Below are positions 4,974 to 6,856 of a stretch of DNA of 6,856 nucleotides, one piece after another. Where the stretch lies: positions 1 through 6,856 of the forward strand of contig JAHENP010000337.1 in assembly GCA_018609965.1 (NCBI GenBank). Reading direction: 5' to 3'. Source of the stretch: Haloferacaceae archaeon. Lineage in GTDB: Archaea; Halobacteriota; Halobacteria; Halobacteriales; Haloferacaceae. The notes under the pieces were generated by a model. It saw nothing but the letters and a program-made list of their open reading frames with translations. It was not told the origin of the DNA and searched no databases. Numbering within the stretch: the stretch's first letter is position 1; each line of letters begins with the position of its first letter. The position numbers were made by a program, and so were the translations under genes.

Positions 4974-6856
4974 TCAGCTCACCGCTCGATCGAGAATCAA
5001 CCTGACGACGGTGCCCGACTCGGAGCTGTCGAACTCGACGGTGCCGCCAGAGTACTCCACCACCCGGTCGACGATCCAGAGCCCGGCGCCGCTCCCGTGA
5101 ACGAGCTGTGTCTCCTCGCCGGCCGCCAACGGGTCCAACTCCGACTCCGGTACCCCCGGGCCGTCGTCTTCGATCTCGATCACAACACCGGTGTTCAACG
5201 TCGCCGCCCGGACGACTACTTGCGGCTCTCCGGACTGGTGTTCGACCCCGTTCTCGACGGCGTGTCTGATCGCGTACTCGAAGTGCGGGTGGACCTCCAG
5301 CTCGACTGCCGGCAACGGGCCGACCCCGATCTCGGCGTCCGGGTAGTCGTCGGCCACCTTCTCGACGGCCGACCGGACGAGCGCGTCTGTCTGTGCCGAG
5401 ACGAACTCACCGCGACGGTCGACGACGCGCCGAATCTGTTGGGCGTTGGTCGCCGTCGAGAGAATTTCGTCGGCGGTGTCGACGATCCGCTGGGCGTGGT
5501 CCGTGTCGCTCGTCTCGCTCGCGAGCAACTCCGCCCGCCCTCGGATCACGTTGAGATCGTTGCGGACGTTGTGCCGGAGGATGCGCGCGAGCACCTCGTC
5601 GAGCACGTTCAGTTCCTGTTGTTTCCCGACGATCTGGAGTGCCGACTCCGCGCTGGCCGCCAACGTCTGGAGGAACTCGAACTCCGTCCGGCTGAAGTCG
5701 TCGGTCAGCTGTGAGCCGGCGGTCAACACACCGTACTCGCCGAGCGGGACGAGAATCTCCGACTGGATCGGGCTGTCGGTGTCGTACGCCTCGTCGACGC
5801 TGGCGACATCGTCGACGACCCGTGGCGAGCCCTCGCTGAACACCTCCCACGCGATACTGTCGTCCGGACCGAATGTCGGCGCCTGACCGAGCAACGCCTC
5901 GGCCTCGTCGGTCTGTGCGGCCGGGCGCAACAGTCGCTCGCCCGGTTCGTAGCGCCAGACGCCGACGTACGGCGCGCCGATCGTCTCCGAGGTGTACGCA
6001 ACCAACTGCTCGGCGACCGCCGTGGCGTCCGTCGCGGTCACCAACGACCGAGTCGCCGACTGGATCGACCGCAGGGCCTGTTCGCGCCCGGTCCGGTCGA
6101 GCGCCGTCTGCAACATCCGTGCGAGCAGCTTTCCGAAGTACTGGTCGGAGTCGTCGAACGCGTTGGCGGTCGGCGCGGAGGCGACGAACACCCCGTGGTT
6201 CCCCAACGGGAGGACGAGCGCCGACCGAACCGGCGTGTCCTCGTTGGGCAGATTCCCGTCGAACGACGCCAGATCCGAGATGATCACCGGCTCCGACTCC
6301 CGGTACGCCTCCCAGACCACCGACTCGCGGTCGGTGTACCGCAGTTGTTTCCGTTCGACCGCCGACCGGTCGACACCCCGCGTCGCGACCGGCTCCAACG
6401 CCTTCCCCTTGCGATCGTACAGGTGGACGCCACACAACGAGAAGTCGAGCACGTCTCCCGCGACACGGGCACCCCGCCGACACACTGCCTCGCGCCCGGG
6501 AGCGTCGAAGAACTCCTCTGCGGCCCGGTAGAGCCGTTCTAACGTCTGCTGGCGTCTGTGTTGCTCCGTGATGTCGATGTACAGCCCGAACTGTTCGGTC
6601 TCCTTCTCTGTGGACGGGATCGGGACGCTTCGGAGGCTGAACACCCGTTCCCCGTCTGTCGTCTGACGCCGCACCTCGCGCCTGACCGGCACCTCGCTTT
6701 CGACCCACGACGTGTCCGGCTCTGCGGGCGTGTCTGCTCCGCCCCAGACGGCGCCCGGCGGCGGTTGGTCCCCGCCGATCTCGCTCCCGAGATTGCCGCC
6801 GTCGCTGGTCACCCCACCCGGAGAGTGGCCAGCTTCTCGGTCGACATCGCTCGTTC
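4974..6856 (-). CDS. Multidomain sensor histidine kinase (PAS-GAF-GAF-HisKA-HATPase), N-terminus off window
   Basis: The frame stays open to the right edge. GTG 6812 is the first start-like codon inside the window, but the sequence before it (ending AGHSPGG) has no stop, and the protein already looks mid-PAS, so the true start is probably outside. From GTG 6812, residues 40-85 look like a PAS/PAC end (VRREVRRQTTDGERVFSLRS..GLYIDITE). About 95-245 and 250-395 look like two GAF sensor domains (each with a V-P-L-G strand). The H-box ILRHNVRNDLNVI carries phospho-acceptor His414. HATPase motifs are HAVENGVEH (N-box, Asn521), EIEDDGPGVP (Asp550) and GSGAGLWIVDRVVEYSGG (573-590). No membrane segment is visible, so it is probably a cytoplasmic sensor, perhaps of small molecules or redox state. 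No partner response regulator is in the window. A Gly/Pro-rich, acidic linker (residues 1-35) precedes the PAS end. Confidence 0.92.
   Translation of the reverse strand, partial: TSDVDREAGHSPGGVTSDGGNLGSEIGGDQPPPGAVWGGADTPAEPDTSWVESEVPVRREVRRQTTDGERVFSLRSVPIPSTEKETEQFGLYIDITEQHRRQQTLERLYRAAEEFFDAPGREAVCRRGARVAGDVLDFSLCGVHLYDRKGKALEPVATRGVDRSAVERKQLRYTDRESVVWEAYRESEPVIISDLASFDGNLPNEDTPVRSALVLPLGNHGVFVASAPTANAFDDSDQYFGKLLARMLQTALDRTGREQALRSIQSATRSLVTATDATAVAEQLVAYTSETIGAPYVGVWRYEPGERLLRPAAQTDEAEALLGQAPTFGPDDSIAWEVFSEGSPRVVDDVASVDEAYDTDSPIQSEILVPLGEYGVLTAGSQLTDDFSRTEFEFLQTLAASAESALQIVGKQQELNVLDEVLARILRHNVRNDLNVIRGRAELLASETSDTDHAQRIVDTADEILSTATNAQQIRRVVDRRGEFVSAQTDALVRSAVEKVADDYPDAEIGVGPLPAVELEVHPHFEYAIRHAVENGVEHQSGEPQVVVRAATLNTGVVIEIEDDGPGVPESELDPLAAGEETQLVHGSGAGLWIVDRVVEYSGGTVEFDSSESGTVVRLILDRAVS

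Noticed and set aside
5407..6708. Minus-strand 433-codon frame
   Set aside because: Frame-shifted shadow of the histidine kinase; Arg-rich low-complexity composition unlike haloarchaeal proteins.

Overview
The window looks like the chromosome or a large replicon of a halophilic archaeon (class Halobacteria). It is GC-rich, its proteins are rich in Asp and Glu and poor in Lys, it carries queD/queE/queC homologues of the haloarchaeal type, a haloarchaeal IS200/IS605 element with its small DUF2080-type accessory gene, and a histidine kinase with the haloarchaeal H-box 'LRHNVRND'. No rRNA, tRNA or CRISPR array was found.

Region 1 (1 to about 1642) is most of an IS200/IS605-family element that runs off the left edge. 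tnpB (RNA-guided nuclease family) and a 51-residue AbrB-like accessory gene are on the minus strand and overlap by ATGA. tnpA (Y1 transposase) is divergent on the plus strand. A palindromic TATA-containing spacer separates the two transcription units, and a subterminal hairpin follows tnpA. This tnpA carries two apparent lesions: a 51-nt in-frame insertion made of two perfect hairpins, and a Gln in place of the first His of the HUH motif.

Region 2 (about 1643 to 2449) is a toxin-antitoxin-like pair. The element end lies inside the antitoxin gene, so the RHH antitoxin has lost its N-terminal DNA-binding strand. The downstream PIN-domain gene is intact and starts directly after the antitoxin stop.

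Region 3 (2601 to 4950) is the preQ0 cluster queD-queE-queC, which makes the 7-deazaguanine precursor of archaeosine in tRNA. QueD makes 6-carboxytetrahydropterin, QueE converts it to 7-carboxy-7-deazaguanine, and QueC converts that to preQ0. queD and queE are 4 nt apart. queE and queC are separated by 285 nt of repeats: a hairpin and inverted-repeat cluster, then seven tandem copies of a 19-bp unit. Low-T repetitive sequence continues into the first codons of queC.

Region 4 (4974 to the right edge) is a minus-strand multidomain sensor histidine kinase (PAS end, two GAF-like domains, HisKA, HATPase) that converges on queC with a 23-nt gap. Its N-terminus lies beyond the window.

The strongest candidates for something undescribed are the double-hairpin mini-element inserted in frame in tnpA and the structured minisatellite between queE and queC.
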